NCBI RefSeq assembly: GCF_014217215.1
Contig: NZ_CP056081.1
Coordinates: 1 to 40,262, forward strand
Length of the DNA: 40,262 nt
Source: Rothia nasimurium
Lineage (GTDB): Bacteria > Actinomycetota > Actinomycetes > Actinomycetales > Micrococcaceae
Direction of reading: 5' to 3'
Each line of letters opens with the position of its first letter. The first letter of the stretch is position 1. Shown one piece after another: positions 23,176 through 31,638 of the stretch. Under the pieces are notes generated by a model that worked only from the letters and a program-made list of their open reading frames with translations, did no database searches and was not told the origin of the DNA. The translations under genes were made by a program, and so were the position numbers.

Positions 23176-23565
23176 ATGGCACAGGCACAGCGCCCCGCAC
23201 CTCGTAAATCTGTATTCTCAGCTAATGCCCACCCGCTCAAAGCCCCCACAGCTGGCACAGAAGGCGCCTTAGAACCTTCAAAGCAAGAAGCTGCTACTCC
23301 CAAGGCCAAGGGGGGTAAACAAGGCTCAGAGGCCACTGTAGCTACTCCAAAAACTAAGGCAACCTTCTACGCCGATCAAGCAACCCTAGAGCGATTCCGT
23401 GAAGCATTCATCCGAACCCAAGGGGATGAAGGTTATGGTTCTTTCTCTGACTTCATCATTCAAGCAGCACTAGAGAAGACCCAGCGCCTTGAGAAGAAGT
23501 ACAACGAGGGTAAGCCTTACACCGGAATCAAACGTCTTTCAGCTGGCCGTCCCTTGAGCCACTAA
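23176..23565 (+). CDS. Small RHH partition partner (ParB-like)
   Basis: 129 residues. The first ~55 are a disordered basic/Ala/Pro-rich tail (KSVFSANAHPLKAP to TPKAKGGKQG), which in such systems stimulates the ParA ATPase. The C-terminal part TKATFYADQATLERFREAFIRTQGDEGYGSFSDFIIQAALEKTQRLEKKYN has the ribbon-helix-helix pattern: short strand (ATFYAD), helix (ATLERFREAF), turn and second helix (SFSDFIIQAAL). It starts 2 bp after parA with GGAGGAG upstream. It probably binds direct or inverted short repeats and represses the operon; the CTCTATTAG sites and the CTTAACTTAAG pair after its stop are candidate targets. Confidence 0.8.
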   Translation: MAQAQRPAPRKSVFSANAHPLKAPTAGTEGALEPSKQEAATPKAKGGKQGSEATVATPKTKATFYADQATLERFREAFIRTQGDEGYGSFSDFIIQAALEKTQRLEKKYNEGKPYTGIKRLSAGRPLSH

Positions 23566-23603
23566 CTTTGCTCCAGTATGGCCGAAAAAATTTTTCGCGC
23601 CTA

Positions 23604-23627
23604 CTTAACTTAAGTTCTTAACTTAAG
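23604..23627. repeat. Direct repeat pair CTTAACTTAAG
   Basis: Two identical 11-bp copies (23604-23614, 23617-23627), 13 bp apart, each with internal symmetry around TTAA. They lie just after the RHH gene, where a centromere site would be reasonable. Confidence 0.55.
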
Positions 23628-23669
23628 ACCATCTCAACCACAAGAAAACTCAAATCAACCTTTTAAACC

Positions 23670-23751
23670 GTGGGCACTGGAGCGAAGCGACAGCGCCCAC
23701 GGGGCTAGGGGTCTGGGGCGGGCGCCCCAGCGGGGTGCGGGGCTGGCCCCG
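23670..23751. repeat. Cluster of three GC-rich hairpins
   Basis: GTGGGC/GCCCAC (23670-23675, 23695-23700), CTGGGGCG/CGCCCCAG (23713-23720, 23723-23730) and CGGGGC/GCCCCG (23738-23743, 23746-23751). Back-to-back GC-rich hairpins beside a replication origin are known in plasmid transfer origins, single-strand initiation sites or terminators. The function here is not decided. Confidence 0.55.
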
Positions 23752-23858
23752 TTTTAGGAAGTACCTTAGGTAATACTTTGGGTAATACTTAAGGGGCAGC
23801 CCCAAAAACAGCCCCAAAAAACCATTTTCACTAGGCCAAATGCCTTAATTTTAAAAAC

Positions 23859-23942
23859 ACTTTGGTTCCTAAATGTCCCACTTTGGTTCCTAAATGTCCC
23901 ACTTTGGTTCCTAAATGTCCCACTTTGGTTCCTAAATGTCCC
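23859..23942 (+). repeat. Iteron array, 4 x 21 bp (replication origin)
   Basis: Four exact copies of ACTTTGGTTCCTAAATGTCC plus C, at 23859-23879, 23880-23900, 23901-23921 and 23922-23942, with no spacer. The 21-bp period equals two helical turns, as in Rep-bound iterons of theta-replicating plasmids. The Rep gene starts about 215 bp downstream. A shorter repeat GGTAATACTT (23769-23778, 23781-23790) precedes the array. Confidence 0.9.
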
Positions 23943-24071
23943 AGCTGTGACAAGGGGAAATATAAAATCTGTCCATTCAAGTTTGAAAACAGCCCAAAAC
24001 ATGCGAAAGTTGGACAAAAGGGGCCCTGTGCTCCAGACCGCTCTAACTAGGCTTTAATGGATTAAAGAAAA

Positions 24072-24103
24072 GAGCCCCTAGCTGTTCCAGCAGCTAGAGG
24101 CTC
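24072..24103 (+). promoter_or_regulatory. Hairpin ahead of rep
   Basis: Arms 24072-24084 and 24091-24103 (GAGCCCCTAGCTG, CAGCTAGAGGCTC) pair at 12 of 13 positions with loop TTCCAG. There is no T tract, so it may act on rep mRNA leader control rather than termination. Confidence 0.45.
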
Positions 24104-24156
24104 AGCCCAATCCATCGAATCTACTCAGTTGACACCTGAACATGGAAAGGACTGCT

Positions 24157-25020
24157 ATGACCAGTCTACAAGCAATTGATGGAGAAGCACACCACGTGTT
24201 CCTCCCCCAGGACCTCATCCGCTTCTCTCTGCCTTACCGGCCCACGGATTCTATTGAATGGGTTCGCACCAACGGCACCGAAGAATATGCCATCACTGCC
24301 GGGCGAATCCTAGACGCGGCGACAGGCCAAATGCGATCCCAACTCCCTAGCGGAAAAATCGCCCGCCAAATTCTCCTCTGGGCTTGCACACGAGCCAAAA
24401 TCACCAGACGCAAAACCGTCAAGGTTCCCCCCACCCTCCGAGAATTCCTCCGCGAACTTAACATCCCCTGGAACCAAAGAAACGCCCGCGAAGTCTCCAA
24501 CCAGCTCCAAGCACTTATCAACTGCACCCTGCAAATCACCACCACCGAAGACATCGAAGGTGAGCGCAAAGTCGAATACCGCCGACTGCTCATCGCACAA
24601 GAAGCAACCCTGTGGTTTGTAGACGGCGATGTAAGCAGTAAAAACCGCTCCGAAATTATCCTTTCCGAAGAGCTCTACCAGCAACTCAAAACAGCTGTGC
24701 CCATCGATAAAGACGCCTACGACGTCCTCCAAGAAAGCACCAAATCCCCTCTGGTGCTAGATATCTACCTCTGGCTCTGTTTGCGCCTCTACGGCCGCTC
24801 AAAACCCTCCCGCGTTACATGGAAGCAGCTCCATGAACAGTTTGGCTCACAGGCTGACCTAAAGAGGTTTAAAATCACCTTCCGAGAAGCGCTCACAAAA
24901 GCTAAGGAAGTCTACCCTCAAGCGCGTATTCTTGAATATAACGCGGACAGCCGTTCAGGGTTTCATGGGTTCCATCTCTACCCTTCACCAGATCCGCGCG
25001 GAAGACTCACAGCTAGCTAA
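24157..25020 (+). CDS. Plasmid replication initiator (Rep), iteron type
   Basis: 287 residues from ATG at 24157, preceded 7 nt by AAAGGA; an ATG five codons earlier has no such site. The protein has the two-winged-helix arrangement of plasmid RepA-like initiators: LPSGKIARQILLWACTRAKITRRKTVKVPPTLREFLRELNI in the first half and SPLVLDIYLWLCLRLYGRSKPSRVTWKQLHEQFGSQADLKRFKITFREAL in the second, the usual place of the DNA-contacting winged helix. It would bind the four 21-bp iterons just upstream and open the origin. The location beside ParA/RHH completes a plasmid maintenance module. Confidence 0.85.
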   Translation: MTSLQAIDGEAHHVFLPQDLIRFSLPYRPTDSIEWVRTNGTEEYAITAGRILDAATGQMRSQLPSGKIARQILLWACTRAKITRRKTVKVPPTLREFLRELNIPWNQRNAREVSNQLQALINCTLQITTTEDIEGERKVEYRRLLIAQEATLWFVDGDVSSKNRSEIILSEELYQQLKTAVPIDKDAYDVLQESTKSPLVLDIYLWLCLRLYGRSKPSRVTWKQLHEQFGSQADLKRFKITFREALTKAKEVYPQARILEYNADSRSGFHGFHLYPSPDPRGRLTAS

Positions 25021-25047
25021 GTACAGGACAAGGACGCGCTCACTGCC

Positions 25048-25788
25048 ATGCCGCACACCGCCACTATCACTCGCTCACAATTTGAGTATTGGGCACAGGC
25101 GGCATTGCAAACAGCAAAGACTCCGAGCGTTCGTGCGCTAGCTAAAGTATCAGGAATTTCAAAATCCACTCTTTCTTATCAGCTCAATGCAGACTCAATC
25201 CCCGCAGCGAGCATCATCAAAATAAGTCGGGGTATAGGTAGTTCCCCCCTTCAGGACCTTGCTAGCTTCCCCGGCTATGAAAATCTTCTTATCTCAGATG
25301 TGTCCCCAAGTAGGCAAGAATTACTTGCTCTCATCTCCCCCCGCGATATTCTCCTTGAGACGGCGCGACGTCTTGGGGTGCGCTACACTCACTGGGATAT
25401 TGATGACTTCAAAGCCGGAAAAGAGTACTGGGGGCCGTGGTTTAAAACAGCTGCACCTACTGCTACTTACTCAGCCCTCAGAGACCTTGTGGGAATCTCT
25501 GATACGCAGATTGCTAAGAACCATAAAGAAGCTAGCTGGAGCATCGAACATATGGCTCTGATGAGCCAAAAGTTTCACTTCAGTATTCAGCTAGCCCTGG
25601 CTGTATCTGGTAGTCTAAGTTTCCGTGAAGCAGGGCTATCCCCCAACATCAGACAAGATGCACTTGCCTCAGCTACTGATGAAGAACTGCAACACCGCAA
25701 CGAATTACTCGCAACATCACTCGCGGAAAAAATGAATAAACCGACCGAGAGCGAGCCCAAACATGTCGTTCTGGACTTACTGGGGTAG
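25048..25788 (+). CDS. XRE-type regulator paired with a membrane protein
   Basis: 246 residues. The N-terminal part VRALAKVSGISKSTLSYQLNADSIPAASIIKISRGIG (about 29-65) is an XRE-type helix-turn-helix. The middle and C-terminal parts contain a second region with similar logic (YSALRDLVGISDTQIAKNHKEASWSIEHMALMSQKF), possibly a second HTH. The gene overlaps the next one by 26 bp, so the two are coupled. From memory, similar regulator plus seven-helix protein pairs occur in actinobacteria. A role in controlling the transfer genes is possible but not shown. Confidence 0.6.
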   Translation: MPHTATITRSQFEYWAQAALQTAKTPSVRALAKVSGISKSTLSYQLNADSIPAASIIKISRGIGSSPLQDLASFPGYENLLISDVSPSRQELLALISPRDILLETARRLGVRYTHWDIDDFKAGKEYWGPWFKTAAPTATYSALRDLVGISDTQIAKNHKEASWSIEHMALMSQKFHFSIQLALAVSGSLSFREAGLSPNIRQDALASATDEELQHRNELLATSLAEKMNKPTESEPKHVVLDLLG

Positions 25789-26518
25789 CTTCAGACCTAT
25801 CGAAGCTGTTGTTATCTCAGTGATGTTGCTACTTGCGCTTAGTGCAGTAGAACGCAGTCGCACATCACGAACAAATAAATATCTACTAACTGCTAACTGG
25901 AGTGTAGTTATTGCGCTCTTCCTATCGCTCAAGCCCATCTACGAGATGGCAGATCCGTTGATAGGTGGGCACAACTTCACCAATCTTCTTCAGCGAGCGC
26001 TAGTTGCCTATGCGGGTTTTGCAGTTACCTACTCTCTGGCTCAGATGACGCGGAAGATCTTCAAGGAGGAAGAACGTCCTCTTTGCATGAGCCGTGTGTG
26101 GCTGGTGTTGTCGCTAGTTGGTATTGCTGCATCTTTTGTTGCGATGGGGGCCGCGGAGTCTACGAGCCGTGGGTTGGCTGGCTATAGCGGGCATTACATC
26201 GCCTTCACTCTTTATCAGTGCTCTACTCTCATAGGTCTTCTGGCTGGATCTCATTATCTTGTTCCCCGTTTGTGGCGAATTGCTGGAGATAGTGATGATG
26301 CGAAGTTGAAGATGGAGTTGAGGATTTTTGTAGCTAGCTATCTAAGTGCTGCTATGGCAGCTTTGTTATTCGTGCTTAGTCCTGTTTCTCCGGTTGTCGT
26401 TGGCTTCCGAGAGTTTTTCATCTACCTGACTTTTGCCTCATTGGCTTTTGGCTTCATGCTGATTAATCGTGAGCGGAGAAGCCTTAGCGCAAAGTCAGGT
26501 AGGTTGCAGCGAGCATGA
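25763..26518 (+). CDS. Seven-helix membrane protein (MAB_1171c/DUF6545-like)
   Basis: 251 residues with about seven hydrophobic helices: starting near residues 15, 41, 75, 113, 148, 190 and 217. A polar loop with RKIFKEEERP follows helix three. The arrangement resembles the actinobacterial MAB_1171c-like family, whose members lie next to XRE-type regulators; the upstream gene here is such a regulator and overlaps it by 26 bp. Substrate or signal is unknown. Its 3' end overlaps the convergent PAP2-like gene by 35 bp. Confidence 0.55.
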   Translation: MSFWTYWGSFRPIEAVVISVMLLLALSAVERSRTSRTNKYLLTANWSVVIALFLSLKPIYEMADPLIGGHNFTNLLQRALVAYAGFAVTYSLAQMTRKIFKEEERPLCMSRVWLVLSLVGIAASFVAMGAAESTSRGLAGYSGHYIAFTLYQCSTLIGLLAGSHYLVPRLWRIAGDSDDAKLKMELRIFVASYLSAAMAALLFVLSPVSPVVVGFREFFIYLTFASLAFGFMLINRERRSLSAKSGRLQRA

Positions 26519-27122
26519 GGCCGAAGATGCTTCCTGTGATGAGTTCTAGGATGCTGTGGCGTTTGAGGTAGTGGCGCGAGTAGAGCGTTGCGGCCCAGAT
26601 GCTAAGTCCTGCTGCATAGCCTATTGCTGGTAGGGGAGTGTAGAGGGGGAATACAAGAGCGAAGAGTGTGGCCATGAGTGCGTGAATGCTGACCTTGAGT
26701 TTGAGGTTTACGAGCATCACGATGATTAAGGTGGCGATGGCTAGATTCAGAGCTAGGGGTACTTCGTAGCTTGTATCGACGAAGTTCAGTGAGATGGCCC
26801 CGGTGAGAAGTGAGAGCAGCGTGCCCGCGTAGAAGGGGGTGCGCTGCTTTCGTATTTGGATGTAGCGGTCGGTGGTGCGGCCAGTTCGGTGCATCCAGAT
26901 GGATAGGGCTAGGGGTATGCCGACGATGAAGGTGAGTGAAATTGCTACTGGTGTACCCCAGGTGGGGTCTGTGGTGATGGCGATGAGGGTGATGAGTAGT
27001 CCGGAGAGGACGAAGGGGGAGAAGAGCTCGGAGATGGCGGTGTTTAGCCTAGTCAGGTGCAAATGTACCCCAATTTGTCCAAAAAGGTTTATAAATACGT
27101 TTTTCTGGCATATACTGGACAT
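26484..27122 (-). CDS. PAP2-superfamily-like membrane protein
   Basis: 212 residues, about five to six membrane helices. Partial phosphatidic-acid-phosphatase motifs are visible in order: IRKQRTPFYAG (C1-like, with Lys/Arg), LKLKVSIHALMA (SxH, C2-like) and YSRHYLKRHSILELITG (SRxxxxxHxxxE/D, C3-like). Such proteins remove phosphate from lipid or isoprenoid phosphates, facing outward. C1 lacks the canonical KxxxxxxRP form, so activity is uncertain. The start is not secure; TTG at 27062, with GGGG upstream, would give a protein of about 192 residues and is an alternative. The gene is convergent to the seven-helix protein. Confidence 0.6.
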   Translation of the reverse strand: MSSICQKNVFINLFGQIGVHLHLTRLNTAISELFSPFVLSGLLITLIAITTDPTWGTPVAISLTFIVGIPLALSIWMHRTGRTTDRYIQIRKQRTPFYAGTLLSLLTGAISLNFVDTSYEVPLALNLAIATLIIVMLVNLKLKVSIHALMATLFALVFPLYTPLPAIGYAAGLSIWAATLYSRHYLKRHSILELITGSIFGLMLAATYLTLR

Positions 27123-27245
27123 ATCCAGTTGACCACTAGGGTCTGTTCCAGCAGAGCCAGTACCTACATTTCTAGCACCTTCGTGTCCCTAGAGTCATCT
27201 TTTAAACCACAAATGACCTAGTAAGACCATGAAGGGGTACATCAG

Positions 27246-27932
27246 ATGAGAAACCGCATCACCTCCGCACTCATCCTCCTAACACTCGGCGTACCCCTCA
27301 CAGCGTGCAGCAACCACTCAACAAACCTGGACACCCCAGCTAGCGCCCTGCCCAAGGTCAGCATCGACGCCCAAGGAGCAAAATGGGCCCCGGAACCTGA
27401 ACAAGAATTCCGCCACGCTCAATGCGACCTAACCGCCACCACGAACCCGCAGTACCCCGGCGAATACGCACTCTCCGTCCCCGGCACCGACTTCTACAGC
27501 CCACTAGAAACCCGCTACGAGCTGACCTTTCCCGATGCTCCAGCTGGAATGTGGTGGGAACAATCCGCCCCCATCGGCTCAACCGGCTACGGGCCAGCCA
27601 TCACCGCCGGGCACATCGACTACGCCCCCGGAGTCCTCACCCCAGAAGGCGGTGAACTCTCCCCCTGGGGCACCCTCCACACCATCGATGAATGCACCCA
27701 CCTTTTCGCCACCGACGCCAACGGGACAACCAGCGAATACGTCATCACCGACAAATACACCATCAACCAAGAAGACATCGCCATCACCGGCATCTTCGAC
27801 CCTGCCCATCCTTCCAACCTCATCCTGATCACCTGCTCAGGCCGCACCCTCGAAGACGTTGGAGCAGCCAACCAATTCAACTACCAATACAACCTCATCC
27901 TCGAAGCCACCCTCATCCCCACCACCGCCTAA
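27246..27932 (+). CDS. Class E/F-like sortase, lipoprotein
   Basis: 228 residues. Signal peptide with lipobox LTAC (Cys21) predicts a lipoprotein. Sortase motifs: GPAITAGHID (His123) and LILITCSGR (Cys197, the TLxTC-type site, with Arg200). The fold landmarks ...GTLHTIDECTHLF and QYNLILEAT also fit. It would cleave a C-terminal sorting signal of a surface protein and join it to the wall or to another protein. The gene starts the secretion operon, and the protein encoded 1.3 kb downstream has a signal peptide and C-terminal anchor-like segment, so is a candidate substrate. AGGGG upstream is the ribosome binding site. Confidence 0.8.
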   Translation: MRNRITSALILLTLGVPLTACSNHSTNLDTPASALPKVSIDAQGAKWAPEPEQEFRHAQCDLTATTNPQYPGEYALSVPGTDFYSPLETRYELTFPDAPAGMWWEQSAPIGSTGYGPAITAGHIDYAPGVLTPEGGELSPWGTLHTIDECTHLFATDANGTTSEYVITDKYTINQEDIAITGIFDPAHPSNLILITCSGRTLEDVGAANQFNYQYNLILEATLIPTTA

Positions 27933-27936
27933 GACC

Positions 27937-29199
27937 ATGATCCCCACCTACACCGCCACCCAAACCACCACCGGTTGGACACTCAACGACGGCACCCACC
28001 TAGCCGACACCGCAGCCAGCCCCCGCCACATCATCGCCACCGTCCACGCCCACGCCGTCACCTCAGGGGAAACCTTCCCCGTACGCCTCAATATCCACCC
28101 CAACGGCAAGCAGCCCATCGCCCTCAAACTCAACCACAACATGACCACCTCCCTCATCACAGATGAGACCACCACCCCCGTCAAGGACGCTGATACCACC
28201 TCAGCAACCCACACCGAAGACAAGCAGCCCCAGAACACCGACCCCAAGGAACCCAAAAAGTGCCTCCCCCTCTACCTGGCCGCTGCAACTCTCGCAGGCA
28301 TCGCCCTAGCTGCCACCATCACCGCCTTTACCCTGAACCACGAGACCAACACCAACAACGCAGCTGCCCCCAACAGCACCCCGGCCGAAGAAACCATCCT
28401 CTACACCATCCCCGCCGATGAGCAGATCATCACCCTCACCGGCACTACCCTCTACACAGCAGAGGAAACCACTCTCAAAACCACCGACATCACCACCGGA
28501 AACAGCCACAGCACCCAAACCACCATCGACCCCGCCAAAACCCGCACCCTCACCACAGCAAACATCACCGCCATCGACGGGGGAGAAGGAACAGTCCTAC
28601 TCATCGACAACACCCAAGAACCCCGCACCCTCACCGGCACCCTCAACGCCCGCGGCACCGCCCCCATCATCATCAACGGCACCCACTACACCACCGCCAC
28701 CACCGAAGGAACCACCCCCGAAAACGCCTCAATTTTGGCAGCCACCGACACCAACGTCCTCATCGTCAAAGCACCGGCAACCATCGAATACACCAACGAC
28801 GGCCGCAGCATCGCCATCCAAGGCCCCACCGACACCGCCCACATCACCGCATGGATCGCAGGAAACGACACCCGCGCCATCTCCACCTGGCAAGACGGCG
28901 AACAACACTGGCTCGTACTCACCGACACCACCGGCGACGGAACCAACCTCCTCACCCACCAAATCCCCACCTCCGACTACGTGAAATTCACCAAAGGAAA
29001 CATCACCCTCGGAGATAACCAAGCCCTCATCAACGACCAACTCCAACCCATCTGCCCCGCCGGCAAATGGATCGGAACCGAACGCTGGTGCTCCACACCC
29101 GAAGGAACCTGGACCTACCAAAACACCACCCTCACCACCGAACCCCAAGCCACCACCAACACCCACATCATCACCAACAACGAAGTAAAGGAACGCTAA
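27937..29199 (+). CDS. Single-pass membrane protein, transfer operon
   Basis: 420 residues from ATG at 27937, 4 bp after the sortase stop (an earlier in-frame start would overlap the sortase). Residues about 1-110 are a cytoplasmic polar domain (TYTATQTTTGWTLNDGTHLADT...), followed by the membrane helix LPLYLAAATLAGIALAATITAF (about 110-133) and a long Thr/Ala-rich outer region with beta-type character. No catalytic motif is recognisable. It overlaps the next gene by one base. Its place between sortase and surface protein suggests a cell-surface or transfer role. Confidence 0.5.
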   Translation: MIPTYTATQTTTGWTLNDGTHLADTAASPRHIIATVHAHAVTSGETFPVRLNIHPNGKQPIALKLNHNMTTSLITDETTTPVKDADTTSATHTEDKQPQNTDPKEPKKCLPLYLAAATLAGIALAATITAFTLNHETNTNNAAAPNSTPAEETILYTIPADEQIITLTGTTLYTAEETTLKTTDITTGNSHSTQTTIDPAKTRTLTTANITAIDGGEGTVLLIDNTQEPRTLTGTLNARGTAPIIINGTHYTTATTEGTTPENASILAATDTNVLIVKAPATIEYTNDGRSIAIQGPTDTAHITAWIAGNDTRAISTWQDGEQHWLVLTDTTGDGTNLLTHQIPTSDYVKFTKGNITLGDNQALINDQLQPICPAGKWIGTERWCSTPEGTWTYQNTTLTTEPQATTNTHIITNNEVKER

Positions 29200-30017
29200 T
29201 GGCACACCCCAACCGCCTCATCATCCCCGCCACCATCACCGCCCTCGCCCTGGCCAACACCACCGCAGCCTTCGCCACCGACACCGAAGACACCCCGACC
29301 ACCATCACCGCCTCTGACCAGTACGAAACCACCCCCGGCGATACCACCGAAGAACCCATCACCCCCATCGACGAAACCCCCGAACCTGAAGAACCCATCG
29401 TCCCTGTACCCATTGAACCTGAACCCACCCCCGAACCCGAACCGACCGAACCGGTCATCCCCCTACCCGACAACCCCGTTGACCCTATTGATCCGGTAGA
29501 ACCTGAAGAACCCATCGTCCCTGTCCCCGTTGAACCTGAACCCACTCCCGAACCGGAGCCCACTGAACCGGCCCCTACCCCCGAGCCTCAGCCCACTGAG
29601 CCCCTTCCTGCTCCTACCGAACCCGCCCCCATTCTTGAACAGCCAGTAGAACCCGCCCCTGCTCCCGAGCAGCCCGTCGCACCCATCACCCAGGAACCCA
29701 CCACTAACGAAGCTCCCATCACCAATGCCGAGACGCCCGCAACCGAAGTCCAGGCCATAACCCCCGCCTCCACAACAGAAACCACCAACCCCACCACCGA
29801 ACCCCCAACCCGCGAACGCACCCGCACCGAAGACATCCGCTTCCACACCGGAAACGCCGGCTACATCCAAGCTGCCAACACCTCAGATAACCAGGCAGCA
29901 CCGTTCAATGGCCTGTTCTCTCAGGCCACAGGCTGGCTGGTAGCGGCGCTCGCTGTCGTCGCTGGGGGAGGGGCTTATTGCCTCAAGAAGACCGGCAAAG
30001 CTCTCAATAAGAAATAA
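29199..30017 (+). CDS. Pro/Glu-rich surface protein with C-terminal anchor-like segment
   Basis: 272 residues from ATG at 29199 (stop of the previous gene overlaps). Signal peptide MAHPNRLIIPATITALALAN with cleavage probably near AFA/TDT. The middle is a Pro/Glu-rich stalk with two copies of EPEEPIVPVPxEPEPTPEPE. The C-terminus is NGLFSQATG, hydrophobic WLVAALAVVAGGGAYCL, then KKTGKALNKK, which is the layout of a cell-wall sorting signal, but without LPxTG. SQATG holds the position of LPxTG/LAxTG, so the sortase encoded nearby may recognise a variant. A stalk of this kind would reach through the cell wall, suitable for surface contact in mating. Confidence 0.7.
   Translation: MAHPNRLIIPATITALALANTTAAFATDTEDTPTTITASDQYETTPGDTTEEPITPIDETPEPEEPIVPVPIEPEPTPEPEPTEPVIPLPDNPVDPIDPVEPEEPIVPVPVEPEPTPEPEPTEPAPTPEPQPTEPLPAPTEPAPILEQPVEPAPAPEQPVAPITQEPTTNEAPITNAETPATEVQAITPASTTETTNPTTEPPTRERTRTEDIRFHTGNAGYIQAANTSDNQAAPFNGLFSQATGWLVAALAVVAGGGAYCLKKTGKALNKK
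29382..29570 (+). repeat. 117-bp-spaced imperfect repeat in the stalk
   Basis: The segment starting GAACCTGAAGAACCCATCG at 29382 recurs at 29499 and encodes EPEEPIVPVP(I/V)EPEPTPEPEP in both places; spacing is exactly 39 codons. Confidence 0.7.
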
Positions 30018-30051
30018 GACCGATAAACCATAGTTGAAAGGAGGGAGTCTA

Positions 30052-31620
30052 GTGTCTGAGAAGCATGAGGATAACCAGCTCCCTGAAGAGCTCCAAGACT
30101 GGATTATCACTGAGCAAATCTTTAAGGAAAGTGGCCTTGAGCTTGATCAGGAGACCATTGAGCACAATGATTTCTTGCGGAATCTCAACGCTGTAGGCTC
30201 CTTCCTAGCTAGCATCTCTGGGCCCACCGTTCAGTTCGCCCAAATCAATGACGGTCAGATTCTGCTGGCCTTTGATGAAGTAGAGCCGGTGGACCTGGGC
30301 TCTCCCTTCTTCCCTGTGGACGATGAGGGGCAACTCTGGGCGCTGCACCATCAGGACGTCGATGATTTAGAGAGCTATGCTCTGGAGTCTCCGCAGATTA
30401 GCGCCTTGACGGCTTACGGGTATAACCACGCCGATAAAATGATGCTCTTTAACCTGCAAGAGCAGCGGATCTTGAGCATTAATGCTGCTCCCGAATTTGC
30501 TCAGGCGATGGTGCGCGGGCTGGCTGTTGAGCATGCAATGGAGCCGTGGAATGCTACGCGAACTATCTACCTTGTAGGGTTTGAAGATTTTGGGAAGGCT
30601 CTGAAATATAACCTGGCCTCCTATCACAGCAACATTGTTCTCGTTGATGCTCTGACGGACCTGGAGCATAACGGGCAGACCTTGGAGAACTCCACCATCT
30701 TTAGCATTGGGCAGGATGCTGGCACGGTCTCTGAATTCGTGCGCACTACAACCTCCTTCGCCCTGGGGATTGTTGCAGATGTTCCTATTGGTGGTGGCTT
30801 CATCTACTACCAGGAATCAGATGACCGCGGGGCCTTAGAACCGGGGGATGTGACGATCTTTCCCTTCTTGATGTCTCGTGAGTCTGAGGACTACCAAATT
30901 GTAGAAGAGAACTACCATAAGCATCTTTCTGAAGCAGTCGATGCCCCGGCAGCGGTCGCTTCCGTTGAGCCCCAGGCTGTAGAGAACCTTGATGAGGGGC
31001 TACCGGTCGAAGAGGTCGAAGGCGCTGTCACTAGTGAAAACGTGAACTCCTTAGATGAGGAATTTAGGTTTACGGACGAAGATTTCCAAAAGCTACTTGA
31101 GCCCTCTGCTCTACCAGTAGCAGAGGAAGAAGAACCGGAACCTGAACCTGTCGCCCTGGCTCCTGAGCCGCAGGAGACAGAGACAGCCCCGCCGGTAGCT
31201 GCCCCCACCGCCTACCTCAAGCTCATGGGCCCTGCCCCCGAACTCATCGGAGAGACCGGCAGCATAGGAGGATTTCCCGCCGAAGTCATCGCCTACACCT
31301 ACCTCCAGCAGCACTTTGGCGATACTGCCCCCACCTTCTCTGATCTATGCACCCGCCTGTGGGCAGCTGCCCCCACCGGTAGCAACAAATCAAAATTCTC
31401 AGCTCGTCGTAAAAGAGCCAAAGAGAAGCTGCACGACCTCATCCCCACCGCCGAATTCATCACCGAACGCGACGGCTGGCACCTTATCAACCTGGTGACT
31501 GACATCGACCACATCCCTGCCATCGAGCCCCAGGCCCCCTTGACACAAACCCCCTGGGCAGAGCCCTACTTACCGGCTCTGAACCAAAAAATCTCAGAAG
31601 CCACCCACCTCGATTCATAG
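30052..31620 (+). CDS. Transfer-operon protein with C-terminal SARP/OmpR-like winged helix
   Basis: 522 residues from GTG at 30052, chosen for GGAGG at 30040-30044. No signal peptide or membrane helix. The N-terminal half includes ATRTIYLVGFEDFGKALKYNL and DALTDL, Rossmann-like strands without a clear Walker motif. An acidic Pro/Glu linker (about 300-390) follows. The C-terminal domain YLKLMGPAPELIGETGSIGGFPAEVIAYTYLQQHFGD..FSDLCTRLWAA...KFSARRKRAKEKLHD...DGWHLINLVTDID follows the pattern of SARP/OmpR-like winged helices in actinobacteria, including the ARR/LR helix and the DG(Y/W)(R/H)L strand. It is likely a regulator or scaffold of transfer functions. Confidence 0.5.
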   Translation: MSEKHEDNQLPEELQDWIITEQIFKESGLELDQETIEHNDFLRNLNAVGSFLASISGPTVQFAQINDGQILLAFDEVEPVDLGSPFFPVDDEGQLWALHHQDVDDLESYALESPQISALTAYGYNHADKMMLFNLQEQRILSINAAPEFAQAMVRGLAVEHAMEPWNATRTIYLVGFEDFGKALKYNLASYHSNIVLVDALTDLEHNGQTLENSTIFSIGQDAGTVSEFVRTTTSFALGIVADVPIGGGFIYYQESDDRGALEPGDVTIFPFLMSRESEDYQIVEENYHKHLSEAVDAPAAVASVEPQAVENLDEGLPVEEVEGAVTSENVNSLDEEFRFTDEDFQKLLEPSALPVAEEEEPEPEPVALAPEPQETETAPPVAAPTAYLKLMGPAPELIGETGSIGGFPAEVIAYTYLQQHFGDTAPTFSDLCTRLWAAAPTGSNKSKFSARRKRAKEKLHDLIPTAEFITERDGWHLINLVTDIDHIPAIEPQAPLTQTPWAEPYLPALNQKISEATHLDS

Positions 31621-31638
31621 ACCCGAAAGAGCTAGGCC

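Noticed and set aside
23859-23942. Repeat array considered as a CRISPR
   Set aside because: The repeats are contiguous 21-bp units without spacers and lie next to a rep gene, so they are iterons.
28306-29205. Long antisense ORFs in the GC-rich transfer genes
   Set aside because: High GC at third positions removes stops from the opposite strand; they contain Gly/Val-rich low-complexity products without start signals.
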